Shown one piece after another: positions 59,841 to 60,014 of a stretch of DNA of 60,014 nt. A program made the translations under genes and the position numbers. Origin of the DNA: Niastella sp. (lineage in GTDB: Bacteria > Bacteroidota > Bacteroidia > Chitinophagales > Chitinophagaceae); NCBI GenBank assembly GCA_017744515.1, contig JAGIBF010000052.1:1-60014 (forward strand), in the 5' to 3' direction. A model generated the notes under the pieces. That model made no database searches. It was not told the DNA's origin and saw only the letters and a program-made list of their open reading frames with translations. Positions within the stretch are counted from its first letter, which is position 1, and each line of letters opens with the position of its first letter.

Positions 59841-60014
59841 GGTTCGATAGTTCTTTTATTTGAAATATTTTCTCCTGCGGGAGAGGGGCCCTTAGCTCAG
59901 TCGGTTAGAGCATCCCGACCAATAGGTCGGGAGGGTCGAAGGTTCGATAGTTCTTTTACTTGAAATATTTTCTCCTGCGGGAGAGGGGCCCTTAGCTCAG
60001 TCGGTTAGAGCATC
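59841..60014 (+). repeat. 100-bp tandem repeat containing a tRNA 5' half, cut by the window end
   Basis: GGTTCGATAGTTCTTTTA begins at 59,841 and again at exactly 59,941. Over the 74 bases available the second copy differs from the first at one position. Each unit contains GGGCCCTTAGCTCAGTCGG and TTAGAGCATC, the acceptor 5' strand and D-arm of a tRNA. The first copy continues into an anticodon-stem-like hairpin (TCCCGACC, loop AATA, GGTCGGGA). No matching T-arm or 3' acceptor strand is present in the unit, so it is not a functional tRNA as it stands. Confidence 0.75.

Noticed and set aside
59886..59935. tRNA gene call on the repeat
   Set aside because: Only the 5' half matches. The anticodon stem is extended to 8 bp with a four-base loop, and no T-arm or 3' acceptor strand follows within the unit.

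Overview
The window looks like chromosome from a Bacteroidota bacterium, most likely of the Chitinophagaceae (Chitinophaga/Niastella type). Support comes from two SusC/SusD polysaccharide utilisation loci (PULs) with ECF sigma/FecR pairs, an S46 dipeptidyl-peptidase, a GH18 chitinase lipoprotein, a lamin-tail secreted protein, the absence of Shine-Dalgarno starts, and repeated TAnnTTTG promoter elements, the -7 box typical of this phylum. No complete rRNA, tRNA, CRISPR array or insertion sequence is visible.

Bases 1-25,400 are mostly core genes: a TetR regulator, a PfkB kinase, asd, ligA, rlmD, two rhomboids plus a membrane EEP hydrolase, cysS, mnmD, a 3-methyladenine DNA glycosylase, an RDD protein, an S46 peptidase, a GH18 chitinase, a membrane-anchored patatin-like protein and obg. 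Two amino-acid genes carry what look like leader-peptide control regions. A Cys-rich 18-residue peptide precedes cysS, with a promoter box directly in front of its ATG. A Lys/Thr/Met-rich 20-residue peptide, followed by a strong terminator that has a competing pairing partner, precedes asd.

Bases 25,468-30,714 (minus strand) hold a phenylacetate operon in the order paaA, a four-helix-bundle gene, paaB, paaC, paaD, paaG, paaI, paaY. Its promoter carries a CTAACGnnTGTTAG palindrome. The only close match I found lies in front of the TetR gene at the far left edge, so that regulator is probably a PaaR that controls both.

Bases 30,986-39,732 (plus) form PUL 1: ECF sigma, FecR, SusC, SusD, GH30 lipoprotein. 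Bases 59,657-41,176 (minus) form PUL 2: ECF sigma, FecR, SusC, SusD, a LamG lipoprotein, two GH144-type glycoamylase-fold lipoproteins, a PhyH dioxygenase, GH43, an SGNH hydrolase, GH3 and a sulfatase. GH144 plus GH3 suggests beta-1,2-glucan as a substrate. The two PULs converge on a small membrane protein and an EamA transporter. Both susC genes are preceded, at 77 and 83 bases, by the same 11-5-11 direct-repeat element.

Intergenic DNA is rich in short repeat families: tandem 7-8-mers, a 20-bp array, and a composite interspersed element of about 150-170 bp. The last 170 bases are an exact 100-bp-period repeat that contains the 5' half of a tRNA and is cut by the window edge.
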